64,000 nt of DNA, taken from contig PLJL01000004.1 in assembly GCA_003140215.1 (NCBI GenBank), forward strand, positions 137,062 to 201,061, read 5' to 3'. The DNA comes from Vulcanimicrobiota bacterium (GTDB lineage Bacteria; Vulcanimicrobiota; Vulcanimicrobiia; Vulcanimicrobiales; Vulcanimicrobiaceae). Both the position numbers and the translations under genes were made by a program. Under the pieces are notes generated by a model. That model ran no database searches. It was not told the DNA's origin and was given only the letters and a program-made list of their open reading frames with translations. Numbering within the stretch: the first letter of the stretch is position 1; every line of letters begins with the position of its first letter. Positions 44,018-52,978 of the stretch are shown in pieces.

Positions 44018-44780
44018 CCGAGAAGATGTACTTCGCGGCGACCGGTTTACAGCCGCGAACCTCGGTTTGAAAACTCGAATCGCGCGCGGTGTCGAGCGCG
44101 ACCTTGTTGAACGCGGCCGACGGGCTGCTCGCGATGGCCGTCGACACGACGTTCGAGGCCGCGTCCAGCGCGACGACGACCTGCACGGTGCCGCCGGGCA
44201 GGCCGAACATATCGACGCGCGGCTCGACCGCGACGAGCGTGTGCGCGGGGAAGTTCTCGACGATGCAGGCGTCGGCGGGCGGCGGCGTATCGCCCGGGCT
44301 GCAGCGCTCGCCTCCGGTGACGTGGAAAATGCCCTGCCCCGGAACGTCGTCGGCAAAGGTACGTCGCAGATCGCCGCCGGGAAGCAACTCGTACCGGATG
44401 CGGAACGCGCGGTCCGACGGCCCGCGCCCGATGACGTCCCACGTCGGACCCGTCCACGGCGGCGCGATCGCGCGCACCGCGACCGACGAGCCGACCGCGG
44501 TTTGCACGTGCCACAGACCGGCTGCGGCGTCGAACTCGTAGTGGTCGCGCAGCAGGTGGCGGGTGTCGCCGACGGGCCTGAGTTCGTCGCTCACGTCGAT
44601 GACGTCGCCGCTGCGCGTTCCGACCAAGCGCGTCTGCGACCGCAGGATCGTGCGGCACGTCCAGCGCGCGGCGAGCGCGTACACGTGATCCGCGGGCGGC
44701 GACGCCACGGGCTCGGGCGACGCGCCGATCAACAGCGGCGCGAGCAGGAGCAACGCGCACGCCGCTGCGCGCGACCTCAT
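44007..44780 (-). CDS. Exported TonB C-terminal-like protein
   Basis: A 257-aa protein with a signal peptide (SRAAACALLLLAPLLIGASP) and two regions. The N-terminal half (WTCRTILRSQTRLVGT...) looks like a lipocalin-type beta barrel, and the C-terminal ~70 residues (VAVEPRVDMFGLPGGTVQVVVALDAASNVVSTAI) match the TonB C-terminal fold. No transmembrane anchor or Pro-rich linker typical of true TonB is seen. The start overlaps the stop of the upstream paralogous gene (ATGA). Confidence 0.65.
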   Translation of the reverse strand: MRSRAAACALLLLAPLLIGASPEPVASPPADHVYALAARWTCRTILRSQTRLVGTRSGDVIDVSDELRPVGDTRHLLRDHYEFDAAAGLWHVQTAVGSSVAVRAIAPPWTGPTWDVIGRGPSDRAFRIRYELLPGGDLRRTFADDVPGQGIFHVTGGERCSPGDTPPPADACIVENFPAHTLVAVEPRVDMFGLPGGTVQVVVALDAASNVVSTAIASSPSAAFNKVALDTARDSSFQTEVRGCKPVAAKYIFSVSF

Positions 44781-45502
44781 GGGGCCGCCGCCACGCGGGT
44801 GCACCGCTCGGCCTGCGCGGCGGTCGCGAGGGCGAACGTGGCGTCGTCGATGCGCTGCAGCCGCGCCGCGCTGTCCTTGGCGAGGTGCGTGCTCAAGGCC
44901 CACGTTTCGTCGACCCACGGGAAGGCCCAGCCGCTGTACGCGTCGCCGCGCAGACGCCAGATGCGATACCGATCCGGCTCGAGCAGCATCGTCGTGGCGC
45001 CGTCGCTCTCGATGAGTCCCTTACCGCTCCGCACGAAAATCAGCGTGCGCGCGCCGGCATCGGGCGCGGTGCAGCGCCACGCACCCGGCAAGTAGGCGAC
45101 GGGATCGACCCGCTGCGGCGGGATCTGGTTGGGGAGATCGTAGTCGACGTCGAACAAGAACCGGCCGGCGACCGGGACGCAGTTGCGGACCTCCGGCGCG
45201 AACCGTGTCGCGCGTGCGACCGTGAGCGCCGGCGCGACGAAGAGCGGGATCGAAGACGACGTTGCATCGGCGGCCCGGACCGCACCGCCCGCGTCGACCG
45301 AAACCGCGACGCGAACGCTGCCGCCGATCCCGTAGTGCGTCTGCTCGGGCAGCACTACCGGTTGCGCAGCCTGCAGCACGCGCGCCGGCGCCTTCGGTTG
45401 CGCACAGGCCGGCGGCGCATCGGAGCTTTGGGCGCCGGCGAGCGCGCCCCCGACACCCCACAGCGCGAGGCACGACGCGATGGTGAAGAGCGGACGCGAC
45501 AT
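44777..45502 (-). CDS. Exported TonB C-terminal-like protein, circularly rearranged relative of its neighbour
   Basis: A 241-aa secreted protein. After the signal peptide the TonB C-terminal-like fold comes first (THYGIGGSVRVAVSVDAGGAVRAAD, RATRFAPEVRNCVPVAGRFLF), followed by a lipocalin-like region (GAWRCTAPDAGARTLIFVRS). This is the reverse of the domain order in the next gene, with which it overlaps by four bases. Probably periplasmic; no role can be assigned. ATG 45502 is preferred because the signal peptide starts there. Confidence 0.65.
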   Translation of the reverse strand: MSRPLFTIASCLALWGVGGALAGAQSSDAPPACAQPKAPARVLQAAQPVVLPEQTHYGIGGSVRVAVSVDAGGAVRAADATSSSIPLFVAPALTVARATRFAPEVRNCVPVAGRFLFDVDYDLPNQIPPQRVDPVAYLPGAWRCTAPDAGARTLIFVRSGKGLIESDGATTMLLEPDRYRIWRLRGDAYSGWAFPWVDETWALSTHLAKDSAARLQRIDDATFALATAAQAERCTRVAAAP

Positions 45503-45665
45503 CGAGCGCGTGCGTTCCCACGCGCGTCGCGGTGGTCCTGGGCCACTAATTCGATAGTTCGGCAAGCGCAGGCTTCCGTTAGGGGGGCCTTCATACGCGC
45601 GACGAACGCCAGCTTTGTACGGGTGCGTACGGAGCGCCCGTCATCCGGTGGCCGGAGGGTTCGTC

Positions 45666-46013
45666 ATGCGCGTCCCACCCATCGTCATCGCGGCCCTCGT
45701 GGCCGCCACCACGAGCGTAGCGCTCGCCGCGCCGATCGGGCGCGAGGTCGTCGTCCACCTCACCGGCACGGGTTTCTCGCCGGCGGCGTCGACGATCGCC
45801 TACGGCGACCGCGTCCGCTTCACGGTTCGCGATCACAAGCCGCATCAAATCGCCAAAGCGAGCGGTCCCGATTCAGGTGAACTGGCCCCCAACGTGCTCG
45901 AGGGCAAAGGCAGCAGCATCACCCTCATGCAGAACGGGATCGGGTCGTATACGTACGTCGATCGTCTCAACAGCAAGTCCGCGCAGTTCCGCTTGACCGT
46001 ACGACCCCACTGA
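45666..46013 (+). CDS. Secreted cupredoxin-fold protein without a copper site
   Basis: A 115-aa protein with a signal peptide (PPIVIAALVAATTSVALA) and a single cupredoxin-like domain (VVVHLTGTGFSPAASTIAYGDRVRF, DHKPHQIAK, GIGSYTYVDRLNS). The position where blue-copper proteins carry the Cys-x-His-x-Met set reads YVDRLNS, so the type 1 copper ligands are absent apart from an early histidine. It may bind another ligand or be purely structural. It lies just upstream of the BlaI-type operator. Confidence 0.75.
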   Translation: MRVPPIVIAALVAATTSVALAAPIGREVVVHLTGTGFSPAASTIAYGDRVRFTVRDHKPHQIAKASGPDSGELAPNVLEGKGSSITLMQNGIGSYTYVDRLNSKSAQFRLTVRPH

Positions 46014-46021
46014 AAGCAGCG

Positions 46022-46037
46022 CCGCTAAAGAATTAAT
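46022..46037 (+). promoter_or_regulatory. Left operator arm of the blaI-type promoter
   Basis: CCGCTAAAGAATTAAT, a 16-base perfect inverted match to 46069-46084. It abuts the -35 element and would be bound by a regulator dimer, most likely the BlaI-type protein encoded downstream. Confidence 0.8.
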
Positions 46038-46065
46038 TGACACGCCGCGCGGGCCGTGTTATCGT
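46037..46065 (+). promoter_or_regulatory. Promoter of the blaI-blaR-TonB receptor operon
   Basis: TTGACA at 46037-46042 and TATCGT at 46060-46065 with a 17-base spacer, a near-consensus sigma70-type promoter. It lies entirely between the two operator arms, so operator binding would cover both ends. Confidence 0.8.
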
Positions 46066-46068
46066 CCT

Positions 46069-46084
46069 ATTAATTCTTTAGCGG
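46069..46084 (+). promoter_or_regulatory. Right operator arm of the blaI-type promoter
   Basis: ATTAATTCTTTAGCGG, the exact reverse complement of the left arm, starting four bases after the -10 element and ending 17 bases before the TTG start of the regulator gene. Confidence 0.8.
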
Positions 46085-46101
46085 ACATTCGGGAGGCGGC
46101 C

Positions 46102-46488
46102 TTGGCGCGACGTGGTTCTCCGGTCCTCACGGACGCGGAGCTTCGGCTCATGGAGATCCTCTGGAAGCGGCCGAATGCGACCGTGAGCGAGGTCGTCGGG
46201 CATACCGGCACGCCGCCGCTCTCGTACAGCACGGTGCTCACGATGCTGCGGATCCTCGAGCGCAAAGGCTACGCCGCGCACCACGAGGTCAACCGGGCGT
46301 ACGTGTACCGGCCGGTCATCGCCCGCGACGAAGCGGCGAACAAAGACGTCGGCCACGTCCTCAAGCGGTTCTTCGCCGGCAAGCCGCTCGATCTGGCGAT
46401 GCGGCTGGTCGAACGCGACCGGCCCTTGCCCGAAGAGTTGCGACAGCTGCGCGCGCTGATCGAGCGTTACGAGGAGGACAGGCGATGA
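46102..46488 (+). CDS. BlaI/MecI/CopY family transcriptional repressor
   Basis: A 128-aa winged-helix repressor: LTDAELRLMEILWKRPNATVSEVVGH, the recognition helix region LSYSTVLTMLRILERKGY and a dimerising helical tail. The TTG start follows GGGAGG by about five bases. It sits directly behind a symmetric promoter/operator and overlaps the M56 sensor gene by four bases. The classic model is derepression after cleavage triggered by the membrane protease. Here the third gene is a TonB receptor and not a beta-lactamase. Confidence 0.93.
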   Translation: MARRGSPVLTDAELRLMEILWKRPNATVSEVVGHTGTPPLSYSTVLTMLRILERKGYAAHHEVNRAYVYRPVIARDEAANKDVGHVLKRFFAGKPLDLAMRLVERDRPLPEELRQLRALIERYEEDRR

Positions 46489-47774
46489 ACGCTCTGCTGT
46501 CCGCTCTCGCGCCATACGAATCTGTCGCGCGCTGGGTGCTCACGTACCTGATCACTGCGCTGTGGATGGGTGCGATCGTCACCGTGCTGGCCGCGCTCAT
46601 CGTGCGGCTCGTGCGACCGCTCGACGCGGGCGCGCGCTACGCGGTGTGGTACGTCGCGCTCATCGCCGCACTGCTCGGGCCGCTGGTCACGACCGTTGCG
46701 ACGCAGTCGCGCGCGGCGGCCCATCTCGAGGTGTTCGTCAGCCAACCCGGCGGCTCTCGTGCCGGCCCGCTTACGCCGGCGTCATTTGGGCACGAGCGTC
46801 CGCACATCGCCGTGCCCCCGGTGGCCGCCTACGGGGCGGCGGCGCTCTGGCTGCTGTTCGTGCTCGCCGGGACCGCACGCTTCGCCGCAGGCGTGGTCGT
46901 GCTGGCGCGCCTCAAGCGCGATGCGCTTCCACTGAGCCCAGACCGCCGCAACGCGTTGCCGCTGTGGCGCGCTCATTCCCAATCCGCCCGCGGACGGCGG
47001 ATTCGTTTGTGCGTTTCAGACCGCGTCGAGGTTCCGGTCGCGGTCGGCCTCTTCGACGGCATGATCGTGCTGCCGCAACACGTGCTCGACGAGTTCGACG
47101 CCGCCGATGTCGACCGTTTCGTGCTCCACGAGTTGGCGCACTTGGAACGGCGCGACGACTGGACGACGGCCGTGCAGCGCCTGGCGCAAGTAGCATTGTT
47201 CTTCAACCCCGCGGTACACATTATCGCACGGCGCCTCGATCTCGAGCGCGAGATCGCGTGCGACGCCCGGGTCGTCGAAGCGACCGCGGACGTACGTTCG
47301 TACGCCGTCGGCCTGACGCGCATGGCGGAATCGACGGCCTGGCCGCATCGGCGCATCGCGGCTTCGGCGATCTTCGTCACCCGCCGCCAACTCTCGCTGC
47401 GCGTCGAAGAGGTGCTGGCTCACGGCCGCCTCACTCCGCATCGCGTTGCGGTCGTTCCGGTGACGCTGGTGCTCGCGATTTCTCTCGGTGTCGTCGGCGT
47501 CGCGATGCCGCTGGCGCCGACGATCGCGGTCGCTGGTTCGCAGCGTATCACCGAGATCCGCAAGACCGAGATGTACGTGTTAGGCCCCAACGGTAAACGC
47601 ACGACCGTGCGCGGCGCCGCCGTGTTCGTGCTCAAGTCCGGCGATGACGTCCAAACGCTGTTTTCCGGGCGCACCCCAGGCGAAGCCGCCGCCATCCTCA
47701 ACCGGCTTGCCACACATGTGAACCGCGCTGAGCTCGATCGTTTGACGAAGTCGCTCGAAGTAACGCCCCGCTAG
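46485..47774 (+). CDS. M56 family membrane metallopeptidase (BlaR1/MecR1-like)
   Basis: A 429-aa protein with N-terminal membrane helices and a cytoplasmic-facing gluzincin site, VLHELAHLERRDD (His215, Glu216, His219) with a further acidic ligand in EREIACD. A last helix (~325-345) leads to an ~85-residue extracytoplasmic tail (ITEIRKTEMYVLGPNGKRTTV). No penicillin-binding sensor domain is present, so it does not sense beta-lactams the way BlaR1 does. It would cleave or inactivate the BlaI-type repressor encoded upstream (ATGA overlap). Confidence 0.9.
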   Translation: MNALLSALAPYESVARWVLTYLITALWMGAIVTVLAALIVRLVRPLDAGARYAVWYVALIAALLGPLVTTVATQSRAAAHLEVFVSQPGGSRAGPLTPASFGHERPHIAVPPVAAYGAAALWLLFVLAGTARFAAGVVVLARLKRDALPLSPDRRNALPLWRAHSQSARGRRIRLCVSDRVEVPVAVGLFDGMIVLPQHVLDEFDAADVDRFVLHELAHLERRDDWTTAVQRLAQVALFFNPAVHIIARRLDLEREIACDARVVEATADVRSYAVGLTRMAESTAWPHRRIAASAIFVTRRQLSLRVEEVLAHGRLTPHRVAVVPVTLVLAISLGVVGVAMPLAPTIAVAGSQRITEIRKTEMYVLGPNGKRTTVRGAAVFVLKSGDDVQTLFSGRTPGEAAAILNRLATHVNRAELDRLTKSLEVTPR

Positions 47775-47783
47775 AGGTTTCCG

Positions 47784-50700
47784 ATGGCCCGTTCCACGCA
47801 CCCGCCGCGACGGCGGTCTGTTCGAGATGTGCCCCGCGCGGCTTGCGCCTTGCTCACGCTGCTGATGCTGGTGCTGTGCACCGGTGTCCCGGCGCCGGCC
47901 GCCGGCGATGCGAGCGACGTCGTTGTCGATGTCGTCGACGCCGCGACCGGCGCGCCGGTCGCCTTGGCACGCGTCTTGCTGCAGGGCGAGACCGGCGTCA
48001 TCGGTTACACCGATGCCGACGGGCACGCGCGCTTCGAATCGGTAGCGACGGGCGCGTACCGCGCGATGGTGGTCAAGCGGGGTTTCGTCGCGGCTCGCTC
48101 GTCGCTCTTCGACGTGGCGCTCAACCGCACGTCGAACGTCCGGGTGCGAATGCAGCGGACGGGAACGTTGACGAAGATCGGCAGCGTGGCAGTGACCAGC
48201 TCGCCGGCGCGCGCGTCGCGCGAGGTCGGGCAAGACGACGCGCTGCGCTTCCTCGACAGCTCGCTGCGCGACGCCCTAGGCGACCTTCCGGGCGTGACGT
48301 CGAGCGGCGACGGTTTGATGGTCGACGGCAACGACGCCTCGCAGACGGGAACGAGTCTGGACGGGGTGCAGATCCCGGGCGTCGGCGGTTCGCTGGCCGA
48401 CCGCGGGCTCAACGCCGACTTGTTCGGCGGCGCGAGCGTGAGCTCGGGCGCGCAGAACGGCGCGCTCGGCGGGAACGTCGGCTTTCGTACGCTGCAGCCG
48501 ACGCGCTTCCCGCAACAGCAGGCGACGCTTCAGTTCGGCAGCGACAACTCCTCGTCGGCCCTGGTCGTCGCGCGGGGTTCGATGCGCAACCTCGGCTACG
48601 TCCTCGAACACGCGACGCGCGGCCGCACCAGCCCGTTCACCGGCCTGGACTTCACCGACCAGACCGCGCTCACGTACCGTCACGACGGGGATCGCTTGCT
48701 ATCGGGCGATTTGGTGAAGCTGCGCTGGGCCCCCTCGATCTCGCAGACGCTGACGCTCACCGCGACGGGGACCACCGGCGAGAACGGCCTCGTGTGCGGC
48801 CAGCTCGTCGCGCTCTTTCCGTGCGGCTACGGCCCCGCAGCTGTCGGACACTCGCGCAGCGGGCTGGTCACCCTGTCGGAAAATGCGACGATCGGCGCGA
48901 CCACCGTTTCGATCGGTGCGTTCGCGAATGCATCGCGCAACACGTCAGATGAGCCCGGCCGCGCGCTGGCCGGCGTTCCGGCGCCGCAGAGCGACGTGCT
49001 CAGCGCGAACGCGCGCGGGTTCAACCTGGGCGTGCAGCTGCCGGGCGGCGACCGTCACGACATCTCGCTGGCCGCGCAGAGCTACGGGCTGGCGTTCGAC
49101 GGCAGCACCACCACGACGCTGGGCACCTTTCCCATCGCGCAGCGGACCTCGTATCACGGCGCATCGGTGATCGACCGCTATCATCCTAACGCGCGGCTCA
49201 CGCTGATCGGGCGCGCCGGCGTCAACGGCAGTGACGGCTCGACCGCGTTCGCGAGCGGCTTGGATCTGCGCTGGCAGCCCACCCGCAACGTCGCCTACGG
49301 GCTCACCGCGTCGGCCGGCGATTCCGGCGCCGGCCTCGTCGTCAGCGGCACCGCATTTCCCGACCCGCGGTCGCTGACGTTCGACTGCGCGAACGGGCTC
49401 GCGTACGGTAACCTTCCGTCGAACAACGCAGCGCGCCAGCGTTCGTCGTCGCTGCGGGCGTCGGTCGAGCGTTCGGGCCGACGCGGACGGATCGCGCTGA
49501 CCGCATGGAACGCGCGGCTCACCGGTGCGCCGGTGCTCACCGCGGTCGACGGCACCACCCTCGGATTACCGCCCGCATACCTCGCCGCGGTCGGTGCGTT
49601 CGCGTCATCGCCGTACGTCTGCGGCTCGCCCACGATCGGGTCTCTCGCGTTCACATCGTATCAGCCCGCCGATCAGCTCAATCGCGGCGCGACGCTGGCC
49701 GGTACGCTCGAGGCCGGCAAGGCGCTGTTCGCCGGCTTCGTCAGCGTGCAGTCCCGCTTTGTGACCGCGGCGACGCCGGCCACGGCGGCGCTCTCTCCGG
49801 TCGGCGCACAAGTGCCGGGCACGCCGCTGCACCGTGCGGGACTGGTCGCAACGGCGAAGCTGGGCCGCGTCGTCGACGTGCTCGCGAACGTCAGCTACAC
49901 CGCGGCCAACAATCCCAGCCGCCTGCCCGCGTACACCGTTGTGAACGCCGGTTTCGCCACGCCGCTGCGCGAGGGTTCGCTGGCGCTGATCGGGACGAAC
50001 CTGGGCAACGTCCATGCCGGACCGTTCGTGTCGAGCGCGCAAGCCGTGGCGCTGCCGCGCGCCGGCGGTCCGCCCCTCGCGCTGCCGGCCACACCGCTCG
50101 CGCCGCGCGCGCTGAATCTGACCTACACGGTGCGAGTCGGGCGCGTGGGTGCGACCGGCAGCGGCGCCGGAAACGCCGACGCGTCCAATGCCGGCGGTGA
50201 AGGGCACGTTATCGAGGTTCACATTCAGGCCAGTCCGCTGCGCGAAGGCGACCATCCCGACGCGCTGCAGATCGATCCCGACAACGACGCGTGCACGCCG
50301 GCCGCGGCGCGCATCGCGCAGCCGGTGATGGATGCGCTGGGCCGGATCTCCGCCGCCGCGGAGGCGGCAAAGACCGGCGGGCGCTATCCGGCGACGCTTC
50401 CGCGGGGGCGCCAAACGGTCAGCGGCGTCGCCCTCGAGTACCTTTCCTACGACGACGGCGCACGGTACGTGGTGACGATCGGCGGCGACCTGCGTTTGTC
50501 GGCCGCGTTCATGAACTGCGCGCGGCTCGGAATCGCCAACCCGGACGACCGCGAGAAATATCACCCCTACATCCCCGCGGCGGGGGCGCGCGGTTTCTTC
50601 ATCGCCTACACGCCGCGACTGGGGGTCTATCTCGTCCCGCCGCAGGTCGTCGAGCGCGGAGCGGTCGGCGTTCGAGTCTCCACCGACCCCGAACCGGCTG

Positions 50701-51098
50701 CGGCGCCCGCGGATCCGTACGCGCAGCGTCCCGCGCCCGCGTGTCCGACCGCTTCGAAGCCGATCGCCGACGCGATCGTCGCGGCGGTGAAGGCGGCGCG
50801 TAACGCGCAGCGTTCGGGCGCGTCGCCGCCGCCGCCGGCCGATGTTGCCCAGATCGTCGCGCACGGCGCGGCGCCGCAGGGCTGGCTCGAGATCAAGCCC
50901 ACCGACATGCTTGCGCAAGGCGCGGTGATCCAGTGCTTGCACGTCGCGGCCGTACCGATCGCGCACCTGCAGACCGCGGGGATCGACGACGGGCGGCGTC
51001 CCGGTGCGATCGGCTTCAGCGACCGCTTCGGGTTCTATTTGACCGCGCCGCCGCCCGAACCAGCGGCGCCGCCGGCGACGCCGACGCCTGCGCCGTAG
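47784..51098 (+). CDS. TonB-dependent receptor-like outer membrane protein with C-terminal extension
   Basis: A 1104-aa exported protein. After the signal sequence comes a carboxypeptidase-regulatory-like beta domain (VVDAATGAPVALARVLL...GFVAARS, ~45-125), a plug-like region (~150-230: LRDALGDLPGVTSSGDGLMVDG) and a barrel of alternating strands to about residue 780. An unexplained ~320-residue tail follows, with Pro-rich linkers and paired cysteines (NDACTPA, MNCARLG, PACPTA, VIQCLH). It starts nine bases after the M56 gene behind AGAGGT, so it is the effector gene of the BlaI/M56 operon. Substrate unknown. A TonB box is not obvious. Confidence 0.75.
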   Translation: MARSTHPPRRRSVRDVPRAACALLTLLMLVLCTGVPAPAAGDASDVVVDVVDAATGAPVALARVLLQGETGVIGYTDADGHARFESVATGAYRAMVVKRGFVAARSSLFDVALNRTSNVRVRMQRTGTLTKIGSVAVTSSPARASREVGQDDALRFLDSSLRDALGDLPGVTSSGDGLMVDGNDASQTGTSLDGVQIPGVGGSLADRGLNADLFGGASVSSGAQNGALGGNVGFRTLQPTRFPQQQATLQFGSDNSSSALVVARGSMRNLGYVLEHATRGRTSPFTGLDFTDQTALTYRHDGDRLLSGDLVKLRWAPSISQTLTLTATGTTGENGLVCGQLVALFPCGYGPAAVGHSRSGLVTLSENATIGATTVSIGAFANASRNTSDEPGRALAGVPAPQSDVLSANARGFNLGVQLPGGDRHDISLAAQSYGLAFDGSTTTTLGTFPIAQRTSYHGASVIDRYHPNARLTLIGRAGVNGSDGSTAFASGLDLRWQPTRNVAYGLTASAGDSGAGLVVSGTAFPDPRSLTFDCANGLAYGNLPSNNAARQRSSSLRASVERSGRRGRIALTAWNARLTGAPVLTAVDGTTLGLPPAYLAAVGAFASSPYVCGSPTIGSLAFTSYQPADQLNRGATLAGTLEAGKALFAGFVSVQSRFVTAATPATAALSPVGAQVPGTPLHRAGLVATAKLGRVVDVLANVSYTAANNPSRLPAYTVVNAGFATPLREGSLALIGTNLGNVHAGPFVSSAQAVALPRAGGPPLALPATPLAPRALNLTYTVRVGRVGATGSGAGNADASNAGGEGHVIEVHIQASPLREGDHPDALQIDPDNDACTPAAARIAQPVMDALGRISAAAEAAKTGGRYPATLPRGRQTVSGVALEYLSYDDGARYVVTIGGDLRLSAAFMNCARLGIANPDDREKYHPYIPAAGARGFFIAYTPRLGVYLVPPQVVERGAVGVRVSTDPEPAAAPADPYAQRPAPACPTASKPIADAIVAAVKAARNAQRSGASPPPPADVAQIVAHGAAPQGWLEIKPTDMLAQGAVIQCLHVAAVPIAHLQTAGIDDGRRPGAIGFSDRFGFYLTAPPPEPAAPPATPTPAP

Positions 51099-52892
51099 TC
51101 ACCCCGCGTCGAACGCTGCGACGGCTGCTTCCCAGGCGGCCATCGCGGCGTCGGTCGCTTCGCGCACGCGCTCCAGCTCGCGCCCTAACTCGACGACGCG
51201 CTCGGGATCGTCGTACAGGGCCGACGCGGCGAACTGATCTTCGAGCAGCTTGCGTTCGGCGTCGAGCTGCGCGACGCGCGCTTCGGTTTCCGTAACGGCG
51301 CGTTTGCGCCGCCCGGCCGCGAGCTTCGCCTCGTGCGCAACGTGGCGGCCGGGTTTCTGCGTTTCGGCGGCCCCGTTGGCCGGTGCGGGCGGCGCCGCGG
51401 GCGCGTGCAGCCGGCGTTCGTAGGTCTCGTAGTCGGCCGGAACCACGTGCGCCGCACCGTCGCGAATCGCGACGACGCGTTCGCCCAGACGCTTGAGCAG
51501 ATAGCGATCGTGCGAGACGACGAACAGCGCGCCGTCGTAGTCGGCTAGGACGTCTTCGAGCGCTTCACGGCTGGGGATGTCGAGATCGTTGGTCGGTTCG
51601 TCGAGGAACAGGCAATCCGCGCGCTGCGCCATGAGCCGCGCCAGCATGATGCGGCGCCGCTCGCCGCCCGAGAATGCTTCGACCGGCTTGTCGCCGGCGT
51701 CGCCGCCGAGGTTGAGCCGGCCCAGCAGCCCGCGCGCTTCTTGGTCGGTAACCCCCATGCGCATCACGGCTTCGACCGCGGTCGCGCCGGCGGGAAGATC
51801 GTCGACGCTGCTCTGCGAGTAGCCCGCGGTGCGCAGCCCCGTACCGTAGCGAACGCTGCCGCGGTCGGGGGCCAGCTCGCCGGAGAGGATGCGCAGGAAC
51901 GTCGTCTTTCCCGAGCCGTTGGGGCCGACGATCGCCACGCGCTCGCCGCGGGTGAACGTCGCGCTGACGCCGGCGAACAGCGTGCGGTCGTAGGCTTTGG
52001 TGATGCCTTTGATCTCGACGGCCGGCCCGCTCGTCGCGCGGCGCGCCGAACGCAGCGCCACGCCGATCTTGCGCCGCTCGGCGCTCGGCGTGGCGGCAAC
52101 CTCGACGCGTGCGAACGCCTTCTCGCGGCTCCAGACCGCGCTGTAGTTGTGCGAGCCGTGCGTGCGCAGCTCGTCGATCACGGCCCGCTGGCGCTTGCGT
52201 TCGCTCAGCGAGGCTTCGTAGTCGCGGCGCTGTTGATCGCGGCGTGCCTCGCGCTGCTCGACGTACGCGGTGTACGCGCGCCCTTGCTTCACGTCGTAGA
52301 CGGCGAGCTGCCCGCCGTCGAGCTCCCAGATCTCCGTCGCGACGGTCTCGAGGAAGTAGCGGTCGTGCGACACGATGAGAAACGCCCGCGGATCGCGGGC
52401 GACGAAGCTCTCCAGCCAGCGCACCGTGTCGAGGTCGAGGTGGTTCGTCGGCTCGTCGAGCACCAGCCAGTCCGGCTGCTCCAGCAGCGTGCGCGCCAGC
52501 AGCGCGCGCGTGCGCTGCCCGCCGGAGAACTCGCGTAGCGGGCGGTCGAGGTCGCCGGTCGCGAAGTCGAAGCGGTTGAGCGTCGCGCGCATCTCCCACT
52601 CCGCGGCGTTCCCCCCGGCCATCGCCTCGTCGAACGCGGCGCGCAGGGTCTGCGGTCCGCTCTCGGCCGCGTCCTGCGCCAGATAGCCCAACCGGCGCTC
52701 GCGAGCGAGCACGATCGTGCCGCCGTCGGCTTCGTCGCGGCCCGCGAGCAGCCGCACGAGCGAGGACTTTCCGCCGCCGTTGGGCCCGACCAGGCCGATC
52801 TTGTCGCCGTCCCGGATCACGCCCGCGATCCCCGAGAAGACCTCGTTCGCGCCGTAGTGACGTTCGAGCGCGGAAAATCGTACTAATTCCAT
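51099..52892 (-). CDS. ABC-F family ATPase (Uup/EttA-like)
   Basis: A 597-aa protein with two ABC domains and no membrane segments. Walker A motifs VGPNGGGKSS and VGPNGSGKTT, ABC signatures FSGGQRTRALLA and FSGGERRRIMLA, and Walker B motifs WLVLDEPTNHLD and CLFLDEPTNDLD are all intact. The linker between them and a C-terminal coiled coil (~540-597) are as in Uup. ABC-F proteins act on the ribosome or, in Uup, also in DNA transactions. ATG 52892 has GGAG nine bases upstream. A 38-base piece of its 5' end recurs at 53790. Confidence 0.92.
   Translation of the reverse strand: MELVRFSALERHYGANEVFSGIAGVIRDGDKIGLVGPNGGGKSSLVRLLAGRDEADGGTIVLARERRLGYLAQDAAESGPQTLRAAFDEAMAGGNAAEWEMRATLNRFDFATGDLDRPLREFSGGQRTRALLARTLLEQPDWLVLDEPTNHLDLDTVRWLESFVARDPRAFLIVSHDRYFLETVATEIWELDGGQLAVYDVKQGRAYTAYVEQREARRDQQRRDYEASLSERKRQRAVIDELRTHGSHNYSAVWSREKAFARVEVAATPSAERRKIGVALRSARRATSGPAVEIKGITKAYDRTLFAGVSATFTRGERVAIVGPNGSGKTTFLRILSGELAPDRGSVRYGTGLRTAGYSQSSVDDLPAGATAVEAVMRMGVTDQEARGLLGRLNLGGDAGDKPVEAFSGGERRRIMLARLMAQRADCLFLDEPTNDLDIPSREALEDVLADYDGALFVVSHDRYLLKRLGERVVAIRDGAAHVVPADYETYERRLHAPAAPPAPANGAAETQKPGRHVAHEAKLAAGRRKRAVTETEARVAQLDAERKLLEDQFAASALYDDPERVVELGRELERVREATDAAMAAWEAAVAAFDAG
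52855..52892. repeat. 38-bp direct repeat, copy 1 (5' end of ABC-F gene)
   Basis: The segment matches 53790-53827 at 36 of 38 positions (shared runs tagtgacgttcgagcg and ggaaaatcgtacta). It lies within the first codons of the ABC-F gene and upstream of the first secreted paralogue. Confidence 0.8.
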
Positions 52893-52978
52893 TCCGTAGC
52901 GCTCCATTCGTCAGCCGCGTTCGAGAAGACTCCGGCATCAAGGCGCGTCGCGAGCAGGCGGCGTATCAAACCGCCATT

